A stretch of 64,000 nt of DNA from Cryptomeria japonica (taxonomy: Eukaryota; Streptophyta; Pinopsida; Cupressales; Cupressaceae): the NCBI RefSeq assembly GCF_030272615.1, contig NC_081405.1:654306920-654370919 (forward strand), read 5' to 3'. Under the pieces are notes generated by a model. It was not told where the DNA came from. It searched no databases and was given only the letters and a program-made list of their open reading frames with translations. The position numbers and the translations under genes were made by a program. Each line of letters starts with the position of its first letter. The first letter of the stretch is position 1. Positions 1 through 11,848 of the stretch are shown here, piece by piece.

Positions 1-1350
1 ACCATTGTTAATGTTCAAATTTCAATGCAATCATTGACATATTTTTAATGTTTATTGTAAAATTTACATAGTGTGGCAAAGTTTTATTTACAGTTGTTAT
101 ACTTATTCTATACACATCCTTTTATAATTAATTTTTTAAGTTGTATATATATTTGCATCCCACCCCGCCCCCTTCGTCATCCCCCTGTCATCCCCAAACT
201 TAAGCCCTTAGTATGTTAAGATATGAAAGCTCACAATAGTTTCATTTGATATGTTAATTGAGGAAAAACCTACAATATATAGCTTCCAAGCTTCCAAGAT
301 TCCAAATTCATGAGGATCATGAAGAGGTAGAAAACCAAAAAAAGAAATTGCTTATCCAAGTTTTCAAATTTGTGACAAGGAAAAAGTAGAATCTCAATCA
401 AAGAAGGAGAATGTGCAACTCATTATCTTATTCTACCTAAGTAAAAATATTACCTAATTAAGCTTTTTAATAGTGGAATATCACACTTAGGATAAAACAT
501 ATCCAAGGTAAATAAAATATTACTTTGATAGGCTTCTTTGGTTTCTCTAAAAGTGGTGCCTTATGAATTATGTTCTTGGATACTAAAGTTTCCAAATTCT
601 GGGCACTCTTAATAGCTTCTCATAGAGATTGTGATTCGAAGGCTTTAACCAAACCTTTCAATGGTTTCTATTGATGTGGTTTTTATGCACTATGCAACAA
701 AAAATAAAATACTAAGTATTCTATCCTCTCTTGAACAAAATCCTCCCAAGTGCTAAACTACGTGATCAAATGGGATGACTCCAAGATTCCAATAGTAAGG
801 TCTTGACTTTATATTGCAGATAGACTCAATGATTATGATGTGATATCTGCTGGAATCACAAGGGGGACTTACATTGCTTGGGTCAAGATCTATCCATTCT
901 CATGTTTCATGATTGACTTACACTCCATGATTTAGGTCATCCTTGAGCAACATCTCGACTTAGCCAAATTTTGTGTTTTGTACCCTAATTCTTTAATTTT
1001 GACCCCTTACTAGCATTGCCTTAGGTTTTATTGGAATTCTTGCTTCTCTAGCATGGGCACATTTCTAGGGTTCATTCGCACAAATTTCTCTTGATGAGCA
1101 AGCTAGTATCATGACCATGACTTAAACAAAATATTAACTTAGTCAAATTATCTCCTCCAAACTTCTATGAGTTCATCACCTTCATTCTTCATCATTTGGA
1201 TGTCTTTTATCATTGGAAGGTAATTCTTGACCACCATACCTCAATCTTGACCTATGCTACCATAAAACCCTAGAACCTAGTCATGTTTACAATTGAGATC
1301 TTGGTGACTTGATCACTTAATACAACTTAATCATGTAGGTCTCATCTAAC
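1..1350. other. Intergenic, nothing recognised
   Basis: AT-rich sequence with no ORF, RNA gene, terminal repeat or recognisable transposon domain that I can support. A short C-rich patch near 159-196 is the only compositional oddity. Confidence 0.5.
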
Positions 1351-1435
1351 TCTAACTCCAACACTTAAGAAAATCAACCCTAGCAACCAAGTACTTTGGG
1401 ACATATCTTGCAACTTGACAATATGGGTAATGATG

Positions 1436-1625
1436 GAGGAATGGAAGGTGAGACATATAGAGGTGAGGGAGAGAGAGGGTGAGAGGAAGAGATAATGACC
1501 TGGAGAGGGTAGAGAAAGAGAAGTAGAGAGGGAGAGAAGAAGAGAGGGATGGAGAAAGAGACCTAGAGAGGGGAGAGAGAAGAGAGATAGTAGAGAGGGA
1601 TAGAGAAGAGAGATAGAAGAGAGAT
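1436..1625. repeat. GA-rich low-complexity tract
   Basis: About 190 bp of imperfect GAGAGA/GAGAGGGA purine runs on the plus strand. The ORFs overlapping it read as Ser/Leu runs, which is the signature of simple sequence and not of a gene. It abuts the GTCGGAA-rich block. Confidence 0.8.
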
Positions 1626-1670
1626 ACCAATGTCAATCTTTTTCTATAAATTTTTTTTTTCTGAAAAATC

Positions 1671-2120
1671 GGCCTACCGTCAGAATTCCGACACCAAAGG
1701 GAAAAATTCCGACAAAGGAGTGTCGTCGGATACACAAAATCCTTGTCAAAACTCTCTTGGAGGCCATCATAATTACAATGGCCTCCAGGAGAGTTTTGAT
1801 GAGGATGCTATGCATTTGACGATTACGACAACCTCCAGGAGAGTTCCGACGAGGATGTTGTGCATCCGACGACACTCCTCTATCAAAATTTTGCCCTTTG
1901 GTGTCAGAATTCCGACGGTAGGCCGAGATCACGACAGTATTCTTTCGGGGTATGAGCATCCATGGCGGTCGTCGGAAAGGTTGGAGGTGATGTCGGAATT
2001 GCAACAACCACAAAGATAGTCGGAACTTTTGACACAAAGTTTTCGATGGCTTTTTTTGTCGGTAGTGCGACAAAATTTTGTCGGAATTCGGATGATTTGC
2101 CGTCGAAATTTTGACCTGAA
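1671..2120. mobile_element. GTCGGAA-rich nested inverted repeat, possible CACTA subterminal region
   Basis: Seen: about a dozen GTCGGAA/TTCCGAC-type motifs on both strands within 450 bp. The segment 1671-1761 is the near-exact reverse complement of 1833-1924, and 1747-1767 is the reverse complement of 1778-1798 with one mismatch, so one stretch occurs once inverted and twice direct. Known: clustered short motifs in both orientations near the ends are typical of plant CACTA (EnSpm) transposons, several of which use CCGTCGGAA-like motifs. Inferred: a CACTA end fragment or a derived foldback element. No CACTA terminus or transposase is visible. The right edge coincides with the abrupt end of homology of copy A near 2125. 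Confidence 0.45.
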
Positions 2121-2126
2121 TGTACC

Positions 2127-2872
2127 CGTGCCTCCTTTTCTGCCACTGCTACATTGAATATTGTAGTTTCTAAAACTATGCTAGCAGCCTCTACCACCCG
2201 TGTATCCTGAACTCTTCTTACTATCATGCCTCCTAGAAAACTAGATCCTGAGGTATCCTTCCTTTTTCTATTCTCATTCCCCTTTAGGGACTACATGACC
2301 AGAGCAGCATTATCTTTGCTGAATGTCACTCCCTCCATAGGCTTGGTCTCTTTCCTGATTGGTTCAAGTACCAAGGCATCTGCTATATCCCATTCAGGGA
2401 GGAGTAAAACACCAGCCTTTGATACCATTTCTCTTCCAGCTTCAGGAGTGATGGCTTTGAATTCACCCATCATTTCTTGTTTAACTTCTTCCTCCACTAA
2501 TGTTGTAACTTTGTGAGGCTGCTCACTCATTCTCTTTTCACATCTTTCCTTGAATTGTTTAATATTTTATTTCCACACAAATTGCATGAAGGCCCCTGTT
2601 GTGAAAAAATTGTTGTTAGCTAGGAACTCTTCACTAGCTTGCTTGACAGCCAGGTCTAACTCCTTACCTTTTAACTCATCTTCAGTTAAGTTCATTTCGG
2701 CATTAGGTGGCTCCTCTGGCATTCCCTCTTGTGTCTTTTCATAGGTGTAAGAAATCTCTCTGAGGCTTCCTAACTGCCACAACTATTCTACTACTTCCTG
2801 TTCATCTCCTATATGGATAGGGGATTGAGAGGGAGACTACAAAGATTCATCTATTTGCACTTCTTTCCCCAC
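2127..2872 (-). pseudogene. Unknown repeat protein family, copy A, C-terminal half
   Basis: I do not recognise this family. The minus strand encodes pieces closely similar to 18290-19015 of copy B: a block with an AGVLLLPEWDIADALVL motif, then KETKPMEGVTFSKDN, then a stretch ending near VAVAEKEA where similarity stops abruptly at about 2127. There are in-frame stops and frame changes, so it is not functional. The upstream half of the same gene lies at 11849-13728; the chromovirus at 2873-11848 sits exactly between the halves. The segments missing on the left (coiled-coil and C-terminal parts seen in copy B) are replaced by the GTCGGAA-rich block. Confidence 0.75.
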
Positions 2873-5039
2873 TGATAGGGAGATTGATAGGAAAGTGCTC
2901 AAAAAGCCAATTTTGGTCAAAAAGGTATAATAGGAAACAAAAATTCTTGTTTATATCTGCTCCTTATATTTGTAATACCAAGATTAGTTACAATTGATAG
3001 ACCTCTCTTCTAGACTTCACCATCACCCTCCCTTCTTGGTGAAAGCTCACACCCTTGCTGAAACTTACTCCAATTCCTTACTTCACCCATCTACACATTT
3101 CTCAATTACCTATTCTTTTGACATTAAACTTATTGCTTTTAGTGTGCATTAGGTAATTCCAACATGGTCATGTAGAAGCAACAAGTTTTACTCAAAATTT
3201 TACAACCAAAACTTAGTTTAAGGTTCATAGCCTTTAGCTTACTCAACTACCCAACCAAGGGTCAAAACCTCCAAATGAGAATATACACTATCCAAGGTCC
3301 AAAATGTAACTTGTTTCACTATTTTATAATGATCACACAAGGTTTCATACATTCCAAACTCCTCTATGCAATCAGGTTCATGCTTTTTGATTATAATAGT
3401 CAAAAAGGGCTACTAGCCCGTGAAGGCCTAATTGGCCTAGTTTTGCTCACCCTGCCCAGTGATGGGCTTCTTGACCATTGGAGATGATTTTGATAGTGAA
3501 TAATAATTCATAGAAAAGAGATTTTTGAGGTTTTAGGCTCAGAGAAGTAGTTTTACTATTTAATCTCATTTTTAGGCATGAAAGTAGGGGTTTGGAGGGT
3601 TTTGGAGTATAAACACTTTGTTTGCATCCTTGTTCACCAATACAAGTGCCTAGATATTCATAGACCCTCTGTCATAACTAAAAAATGTGTCCCCTACCTC
3701 TATCACATGAAAATTATGCCAAACACTTGGCAACAAGCTGAGAAAGCAGTGCAATACCACTGTCACAGTCAAAAACACTGTGCTTTACCAATCAACTGCT
3801 GCTACAACTTTTGGTCTTCTTAATAAGGAGTATTAACTAGAAATCCACCTTAATAAGGTATGTAAAACATCAATGAATTTTCCTATTACATTGCCTTCAT
3901 AGTTACAAGGCTTGGATAATTCTCTTGAAGCATTCCTTGAGCTATTTGACAAAAACAACTCACAAAAATAGTGAACTTGCTGCCAATTACAAAAACTGAT
4001 AAAACTTGCAAATTACAAACTTTTCAACTATTAAATTTGAGTCAAGATAACTTATAACACTTCTCATACCCCTTTCTTGGCATCTTTAACACTTCAATGT
4101 ATTTTGATTACAAGAATTTGAGTTTTCAAGAAGGATATTAGTCAAGTCCCAAAACTTGTCTAATCTTCACTTGAATTTGTCCTCCAAGCATAATTCTGAC
4201 TCAAAAGGAAACATATATACAATGTAAATGCATCAAAAAACTTGATCCAATCCATTTGGTGGGAGCCCAGACCTGGATTAGTCAAGTTGTGGCATTTTGA
4301 AACCTCAAACCCTTGACAGAGCAGTGAGCACACAGAATGGAAGGATTTTTATTTCACCAACTTGCAAAAAGGAAAACCAGTGCAATGATCAATTGAATAG
4401 AATTGGGAAACCAATATCTACACTTCCCAAAAGGTACAGTATGGACCAGATGGGCTACAGTACGGACTGCTGCTCTAAAGGAGAGAAAAATATATTAAAA
4501 GCCAGAATTTTGCACTTCTTTATTGAAAAAAACTTTGTTTCTACATTTTCCAACCCTATACAAGGAAGAGGGTGGCCTATTTAAAGGTTTAGTGAGTTAT
4601 TTAGGGTGTCCTATATGGACAAAGAGCTGTAGGATTGCCTTTTTATATTTTTGACTTCAAAAAGCAACTTTTCAATAAGGAAAAACAACTGTTGTTGCCC
4701 AATAAGACAATTTTGAGCATCTTAACTAAACCAACATATCTAAACACCTAAGTGTGATTGAAAACACTTCAACAAGATGAATCAATTATTTCTCAATCAT
4801 TCCTAATCCTATAAGGCACATTTCACCATTTTCCCCATTTTTGGCCTAGAAGGCAAAACTAGACAACTTAACTCATGAAAAGAAAAACTTGATCTCTCAA
4901 GCACAAAATGAGATCAAAACCATGAGATATGACACAAAACAACCTAAAAAGACAACACAAACCTAATACAATACATTAAAAACATGAAAGCATGAAATAC
5001 TCAAAAAGGTGAGTTTTTACTCAACCAGGTGCTCCTGCA
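2873..5039 (-). repeat. 3' LTR of chromovirus 1
   Basis: 2,167 bp, aligned end to end with 9693-11848. On the minus strand it starts TGCAGGAGC and ends CTATCA. A TATAAAA-like box on the minus strand lies at 4641-4647; the matching site in the other LTR (about 11450) is altered. The small ORFs within (for example 3578-3823) have no supporting features and are LTR sequence. Confidence 0.92.
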
Positions 5040-5058
5040 CCATACTCCCCCAAAGACA
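5040..5058 (-). other. Polypurine tract of chromovirus 1
   Basis: On the minus strand, CTTTGGGGGAGTATGG lies directly before the TG of the 3' LTR. The GGGGAGTATG core is the same as in chromovirus 2, which marks the plus-strand priming site and fixes the element's orientation. Confidence 0.85.
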
Positions 5059-5065
5059 AAGAAGT

Positions 5066-8000
5066 CACATGACTCCTTGAGGAAGCAAAGAAGAAGGGAT
5101 ACCAAACTTCTAAAAGTTAGTTTCAATTATCCATGTGGCCTCTCAGATAGGCTTATCCTTCCATTTGATGAGGTGCTCCATATAGGTGTGATTCCTTGTC
5201 TTCTTGAGAATCCTGGAGTCTAGAACCTGTTCTGCTTGAGGAATAGAAAGAGAAGGGAGAGAAAGATCAGAAAGAGATTGTGAAACATCTGAAACTCTTT
5301 GAATCTCCTCAGCTAGCTGCCCCTTGAAAGCAATCAAATCTGCAACATTAAAAATGGGAGACAAAGAAACATCAGTAGGCAAATCAACTTTGTAAGCATT
5401 AGACCCATACTTAGCCAAGATTTTGCAAGGGCCTATTATCCTCATCTGAAGTTTTCTTGGAACTCCTTTTTGTATCCTTTCCTTGTTCAAATGAACCATC
5501 ACATAATCCCCTACAGAAAATTGAACATCTCTCTTTGTAGCATCCACTCTTGTCTTAACTTTGTGGGAGGTATCTTGAAGAGCCTTTCTCACTTGCTCAT
5601 GAACCTCCTTCATGGATTGAGCCATGTCATCTACTATTCCACTCTTAAGCTGCAAGTTAGTGATATCCCTCAACTCCATTATACCCCTTGAATGCATACC
5701 ATAAACAACTTCAAAAGGGCTTTTACCTGTAGACTGGTTGACACTATCATTGTAGGCATACTCTGCTTGATGAATGAGCTGATCCCAACTCTGTCCATAT
5801 TCCTTTGTCAAACACCTAAGCAAGTTTCCAAGAGACTTGTTCACAAATTTAGTTTGGCCATCATTTTGTGGATGATAAGCTGAACCCAAAGAGAGATTAG
5901 TACCCAATCTCTTCCACAATGTTTTCTAGAAATGACCAAGAAATTTCACATCTCTATCTGAAACAATGCTAGTAGGCAAACAATGTATTCTAACAACTTC
6001 TTTGAAAAACAAGTAAGCAATATGACTTGCATCATGTGTTGTCTTACAATGAATAAAATGAGCCATTTTACTAAATCTGTCAACTACTACAAATATGCTA
6101 TCAAATCCTACTTGAGTTCTAGGTAATCCTACCACAAAATCCATACTAATGCAATCCCAAGGCCTATGTGGAATGGGAAGAGGCTGATATAAACTAGCAT
6201 TGGAGGAATTACCATTTTCTTTTTGACATACCAAACACTACTCAACATACCTTCAGACGTCTCTCTGCATCTTAGGCCAATAATAGAACCTTTGAACCAA
6301 CTCTAAGGTCTTGTTGAGACCAAAATGCCCACTTAAGCACCCATTGTGCTTCTTTTGAATGAGGTTCTCTCTCATAGAACCTTTTGGCACACATAACTAT
6401 CCACCCCTAAATAACAAACCATCCTATAAAGTGAAATCAGCATATGCACCATGGAAATTATTCTCAAAATCTTGACAAACTTTATAAGCTTCAGCAAAAT
6501 CATCATCAATAGGATACATATCTTTAAAACTATCAATACCAATGCTCTGTACTTGAATCTCATGAACAATTAACAACCTCCTACTCAAAGCATCTGCTAC
6601 TTTATTCAATTGACCTTTCTTATGCTTAAGAGTAAAAGTGTAAGCTTGCAAGTACTCTACCCATTTTACATGCCTATGATTCAGTTTATCTTGTGAGTTC
6701 AAGAAACTTAATGCCTGATTATCTGTGTATACAACAAACTCTTTAGGAAGAAGATAGTGTCTCCATTTCCTAAGTGCCTAAACTAATGAATAAAGTTCAA
6801 GATCATAGGAAGAGTACTTTTTCTTGGCATCATTTAACTTCTCACTAAAGAATGTAACTAGTCTATTGTACTGACTTAAAACAGCTCCTACTGCAATATT
6901 GCTAGCATCACATTCAATAGTAAAAAATTTATCAAAGCTAGGTAAAATGAGCACTGGTTGAGAAGCTACTTTAATTTTCAATATTTTAAACCCTTTATTG
7001 GCTGCATCTATCCACTAAAACTTTACCTTTACACCCCTTTTGATTGTGTCCAACATAGGGGCACAAATCTCACTGAATCCCCTAATGAATTTCCTATAAA
7101 ACTATGCTAAACCATGGAAGATTCTGACATCACTAGTTGTCTTAGGAGTTGGCCAACTGGTGATTGCTACAACTTTAGATTGTTCCATTTTCAGATTGCC
7201 TCCTGATACAACAAACCCAAGATAGACCCATTCTTTCTTCATAAAATCACATTTTTCTAGATTAATGGTTAGTTGTTCATCATATAACTTTCTCAAAACA
7301 ATAGGTAAATGCTTCAGATGCTTTTCCTTAGTTTTACTGAAAATAAGAATATCATCTAAATACACAACAACAAACTTGCTAATGAAATCATGCAAAAATT
7401 CATTCATGAGTCTCATGAATGTGTTGGGAGCATTAGAGAGTCAAAATGGAATGACAAGCCACTGATAGAGACCCTCATTCATTTTGAAAGTTGTCTTCCA
7501 TTCATCACCCTCTTTGATTCATATCTGATGTTAACCACTCTTCAAGTCAATCTTACTGAAATACTGTACACCCCCCAAGCAATCCATCAAATCCTCTATC
7601 CTGGGTATGGGACATCTGTATCTAATGGTGATCTTGTTTATGGCTCTAGAATCTGTGCAAAGCCTCCATGTTCCACCCTTCTTAGGTGCCAACACTATAG
7701 GTACTGCACAAGGACTAATGCTTTTCCTAATTAGACCTTGGTCTAAGAGTTCTTGTATTTGTCTTGCTACCTCTTCATTTTGTTCAGGGGTCATTTTATA
7801 GGCTGCCTTATTGGGTAAGGAGGCTCCACGTATGAAATCAATTTGATGGCTAATGGCTCTAGGAGGTGGTAAAGCTGCTGGTGTACCATCACTGATTATT
7901 TCTTTGAAGTTATCAAGGATCTTCTGCACCTCATATGGTATCTCAACTTTCTTTGCTATCTTTTCTTCCTTGGGTTTCACTATGAGTGCAAATCCCACTC

Positions 8001-8609
8001 CTTCACCTTCTTCTAGTGTTTTTATGAATTATTTCTCATTCACTAACAAGATGTTAGGCTGCTCTCTCCTTCTTCATTGAGGGATTGAATTTGGTAGGTT
8101 ACTTCATCTTTCTAAAATAAGTAGGAGTTTCTTTCCCCATCATGTTGTGCTTTCCTGTCAAACTGCCATGGTCTACCCGATAGCAGGTGGAAAGCATCCA
8201 TAGGAAGGATGTCACATAGAATCCTATCCGTGTATCCACCTATGTGGAAATCTATCCAGGCTTGCTCATTTACTAAAACATGTTGTCCCTTGTTTAACCA
8301 TGTTACTTTGTATGGTTCCTTGTGTTGTATCCTACGTAATTTCAATTTACTGACTGCTTCCTCTGATATGATGTTATCTATGGATCCTGAATCTATGATC
8401 ACCTTACACACCTTTCCCATGATTTTACACTTAATCCTGAACAATGATCTTCTCTGTGAGACCTCTTTACTATGTGGCTTCTTCATTAACACTCTCTTGA
8501 TCATTAAACTCTCACCATCTTCTGAAGCTAGGTTCAATGCTGAAGTTTTGGTATTACCTCCATCTTCCTGAACATAATTTACCCTCTTCTCACCACCATA
8601 GGATGAACT
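5066..8609 (-). pseudogene. pol of chromovirus 1 (protease-RT-RNase H-integrase-chromodomain)
   Basis: A broken polyprotein read on the minus strand. Protease near 8380-8450 has an intact VIIDSG active site. RT spans about 7102-7998, with FSKIDLKSG ending at a stop, then [11 protein letters not shown] carrying the catalytic YLDD. RNase H spans 6424-6981 (TIECDASNIAVGAVLSQ). Integrase spans about 5300-6400, with MDFVVGLP and VSDRDVK keeping two catalytic Asp residues, but the third site reads DGQTKFVN where the family has DGQTEVVN, so the catalytic Glu is Lys. The C-terminus is a chromodomain (VLDSRILKKTRN, LIKWKDKP, then EATW after a stop). There are several stops and frame changes. No other gene is embedded. 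Confidence 0.92.
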
Positions 8610-9638
8610 AGGCTTCTCTAGGCATCTATAGGCAGGGTACCCAAATTTTTGACAGTTGTAGCATTTCATGGTGGAGAAGTAGGACCCCCTTCCTGGTCCA
8701 CTAGACCTACCTCTACTTGGGTTGCTAGATCCCCTTTCTCTATAGCTTCTCTTGCTATATGAATCCCCACTTTGCTCAATAAGTTTGGATTCTCCTTGGG
8801 ATCTCTGATCTCCTCTTCCACCAAAACTTCCTCTATGGCCTCTACCATCTCTACCCCTATCTCTTCCTCTGTTGTTTTGTTCTTACTTCCTCCTACTTTT
8901 CTCTTCCACTTTAAGTGCTAGTTGATAACACTCGTGTACTGTTTGTGGGCATAACAAACTCATCTCTTTCTGGATGTTCCATCTCAATCCGTTCAAATAT
9001 CTTGCCACTTTTATGCTCTCATCCTCTACTACTCTAGATCTCATGCACAGTTTTTGAAACTCCTAAGTGTAGCTACTGACATCTAAGTCTTTTTGTCTCA
9101 AATTTTGTCTTTTCCTGTCAAGTTGGACTTCATAGTCTTCAGGTAGGTAGGTTTCTCTAATTTTGGCTACCATTGCTTTCCAGGTGGCTATTGGTTGCTT
9201 ACGTTCTTTCACCCTTTCCTCTTGGATGAAATTTCACCAAGTTAAGGCTGCCCCTCTCAACCTTGACTTTGCTACCTTAACCTTTTGTGCTTTAGTTATA
9301 CCATCACATTCAAAATAGTTTTCTAGACCTTCAATCCACTCTATAAGAGCATCAGAATCCATCTTTCCATTGAAAAGAGCCACTCCCTCTAAGGTTTTAC
9401 CACTCATATCTCTCAAAGCTTTCAAGAATGGTTCTTGCTCAATAACAAGGTCAGGTATGGGAACCTCATCTTCTATGGCCACCATTTTACCCCGATCTCC
9501 AACCTTATCATGGATTTCTTCAATTTTGACTTCTACTTTAGCTAGTTTCATTGCTAATTGATCTAATCTTTCTCTGAGTGCTCTATTTTGTTCTTCTTGG
9601 TCTTCAACCTTCTTGGCTAACTCAACATTAGTCACCAT
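8610..9638 (-). pseudogene. gag of chromovirus 1
   Basis: Starts at an ATG at 9638, with a coiled-coil-like Glu/Lys/Leu-rich N-terminus (residues ~5-50) and a Retrotrans_gag-type core ending AALTW. The stop at 9234 is a TGA where this family normally has a second Trp (chromovirus 2 reads LVWW), so TGG became TGA. Other frames continue to a zinc knuckle near 8625-8669, CYNCQKFGYPAYRC, whose usual metal-binding His is Tyr. Gag should coat the RNA genome; this copy cannot be complete. The frame then enters the protease. Confidence 0.88.
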
Positions 9639-9677
9639 GTTTCTCCTAATGATGCTTTTCTCCTGAATATTTTGTTG

Positions 9678-9689
9678 GCTTTGATACCA
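9678..9689 (-). other. Primer-binding site of chromovirus 1
   Basis: On the minus strand, TGGTATCAAAGC, three bases inside the end of the 5' LTR. It matches the initiator tRNA-Met site TGGTATCAGAGC with one change. Confidence 0.85.
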
Positions 9690-9692
9690 CTA

Positions 9693-11848
9693 TGATAGAG
9701 AGATTGATAGGTAAGTGCTCAAAAAGCCAATTTTGGTCAAAAAGGTATAATAGGAAACAAAAAGTCTTTTTTATATCTCCTCCTTATATTTGAAATATCA
9801 AGAGTAGTTACAATTGACAGACCTCTCTTCTAGACTTCACCATCAACCTCCCTTCTTGGTGAAAGCTCACACCCTTGCTCAAAGTTACTCCAATTCCTTA
9901 CTTCACCCATCTACACATTTCTCAATCCCTGTTCTTTTGACATTCAACTTACTATTTTTAGTGTGTATTAGGAAATTCCAACATGGTCATGTAGAAGCAA
10001 CAAGTTTTACTCAAAATTTTACAACCAAAACTTAGTTTAAGGTTCATAGCCTTTAGCTTACTCAACTCACCAACCAAGGGTCAAAACCTCCAAATGAGAC
10101 TATACACTATCCAAGGTCCAAAATGTAACTTGTTTCACTATTTAATAATTATCACACAAGGTTTCAAAAGTTCCAAACTCCTCTATGCAATCGGGTTCAT
10201 GCTTTTTGATTAAAACAATAAAAAAGGGCTACTAGCTCGTGAAGGCCTAATTGGCCTAGTTTTGCTCACCCTGCCCAATGATGGGCTTCCTGACCATTGG
10301 AGATGATTTGGACAGTGAAGAATAAGTCATAGCAAATATATTTTTGAGGTTTTAGGCTCAGAGAAGTAGTCTTACTATTTAACCTCATTTTTAGGCATGA
10401 AAGTAGGGTTTTGGAGTATAAACACTTTGTTTGCATCCTTGTTCACCAATACAAGTGCCTAGATCTTCATAGAACCTCTATCATAACTATAACATGTGTC
10501 CCCTACCTCTGTCACACAAACATTATGCCAAACACTAGGCAACAAACTGAGAAAGGAGTGCAATACCACTGTCACAGTAAAAAACATTGTCCTTTACCAG
10601 TCAACTATTGCTACAACTTTTGGTCTTCTTAACAAGGAGTATTAACTGAAAATACACCTTAATAAGGTCTAAAAAACATCAATGAAGTTTCCTATTACAT
10701 TTCCTTCATAGTTACAAGGCTTGGATAATGCTCTTGAAGCATTCCTCAAGCTATTTGACAAAAACAACTCATAAAAATAGTGAACTTGCTGCCAATTACA
10801 AAAACTGATAAAACTTGCAAATCACAAACTTTTCAACTATTAAAGTTGAATCAAGATAACTTATAACACTTCCCAAACCCCTTGCTTGGCATCTTTAACA
10901 CTTCAATGCATTTTGATTACAAGAATTTGAGTTTTCAAGAAGGATATTAGTCAAGTTCCAAAACTTGTCTAATCTTCACACAAATTTGTCCTCCAAGCTT
11001 AATTATGACTCAAAAGGAAACATATATACAATGTACATGCATAAAAAAACCTGATCCAATCCATTTGGCGGGAGCCCAGACTTGGATTAGTCAAGTTGTG
11101 GCATTTTGAAACCTCAAACCCTTGACAGGGCAGTGAACACACCAAATGAAAGGATTTTTATTTCACCAACTTGCAAAAAGGAAAACCAATGAAATGATAA
11201 ATTTAATAGAATTGGGAAACCAATATGTACACTTCCCAAAAGGTACAGTAGGGACTAGATGGGATACAATACCGACTGTTGCTTTAAAGGAGAGAAAAAC
11301 ACATTAAAAGCCAAAATTTTGCATTTCTTTATTGAGAAAAACTTTGTTTCTACATTTGCCAACCCTATACAAGGAAGAGGGTGGCCTATTTAAAGGTTTA
11401 GTGAGTTAGTTAGGGTGTCCTATATGGACAAAGAGCTGTAGGATTGCCTTTTTAAGTTTTTGACTTCAAAAAGCAACTTTTCAATAAGGAAAAGCAACTT
11501 TTGTTGCCCAATAAGACAATTTTGAGAATTTTAACTAAACCAACATATCTAAACACCTAAGTGTGATTGAAAAAACTTAAACAACATGGCTCAATTTTTT
11601 CTCAAGCATTCCTAAGCCTATAAGGCACATTTCACCATTTTTCCCATTTTTGGCCTAGAAGGCAAAACTAGACAACTTAACTCATGAAAAGAAAAAATTG
11701 ATCTCAAAAGCACAAAATGAGATCAAAACCATGATATATGACACACAACAACCTAAAACCACAACACAAACCTAACACAAGACATTACAAACATGAAAGC
11801 ATGAAATACTAAAAAAGGAGAGTTTTTACTCAACTAGGTGCTCCTGCA
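9693..11848 (-). repeat. 5' LTR of chromovirus 1
   Basis: 2,156 bp, the partner of 2873-5039 with scattered substitutions and short indels. Its outer edge touches the N-terminal half of copy A of the unknown gene, with CCAC next to it. Confidence 0.92.

Larger units (their letters stand above)
2873..11848 (-). mobile_element. Ty3/gypsy chromovirus 1, near-complete, degenerate
   Basis: An 8,976-bp element inserted in copy A of the unknown gene. It has two LTRs (2873-5039 and 9693-11848) starting TGCAGGAGC and ending CTATCA on the minus strand. A primer-binding site close to initiator tRNA-Met and a G-rich polypurine tract sit at the expected inner edges. The inside runs gag, protease, RT, RNase H, integrase, chromodomain, the order of chromoviruses. 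CCAC flanks both ends (2869-2872 and 11849-11852), a likely target duplication. The LTRs differ by many substitutions and small indels, and every coding segment has stops, so the insertion is old and dead. Confidence 0.93.

Noticed and set aside
1352-2073. ORFs across the GA tract and the inverted repeat
   Set aside because: They translate simple sequence or both strands of the same inverted repeat; no family motifs.
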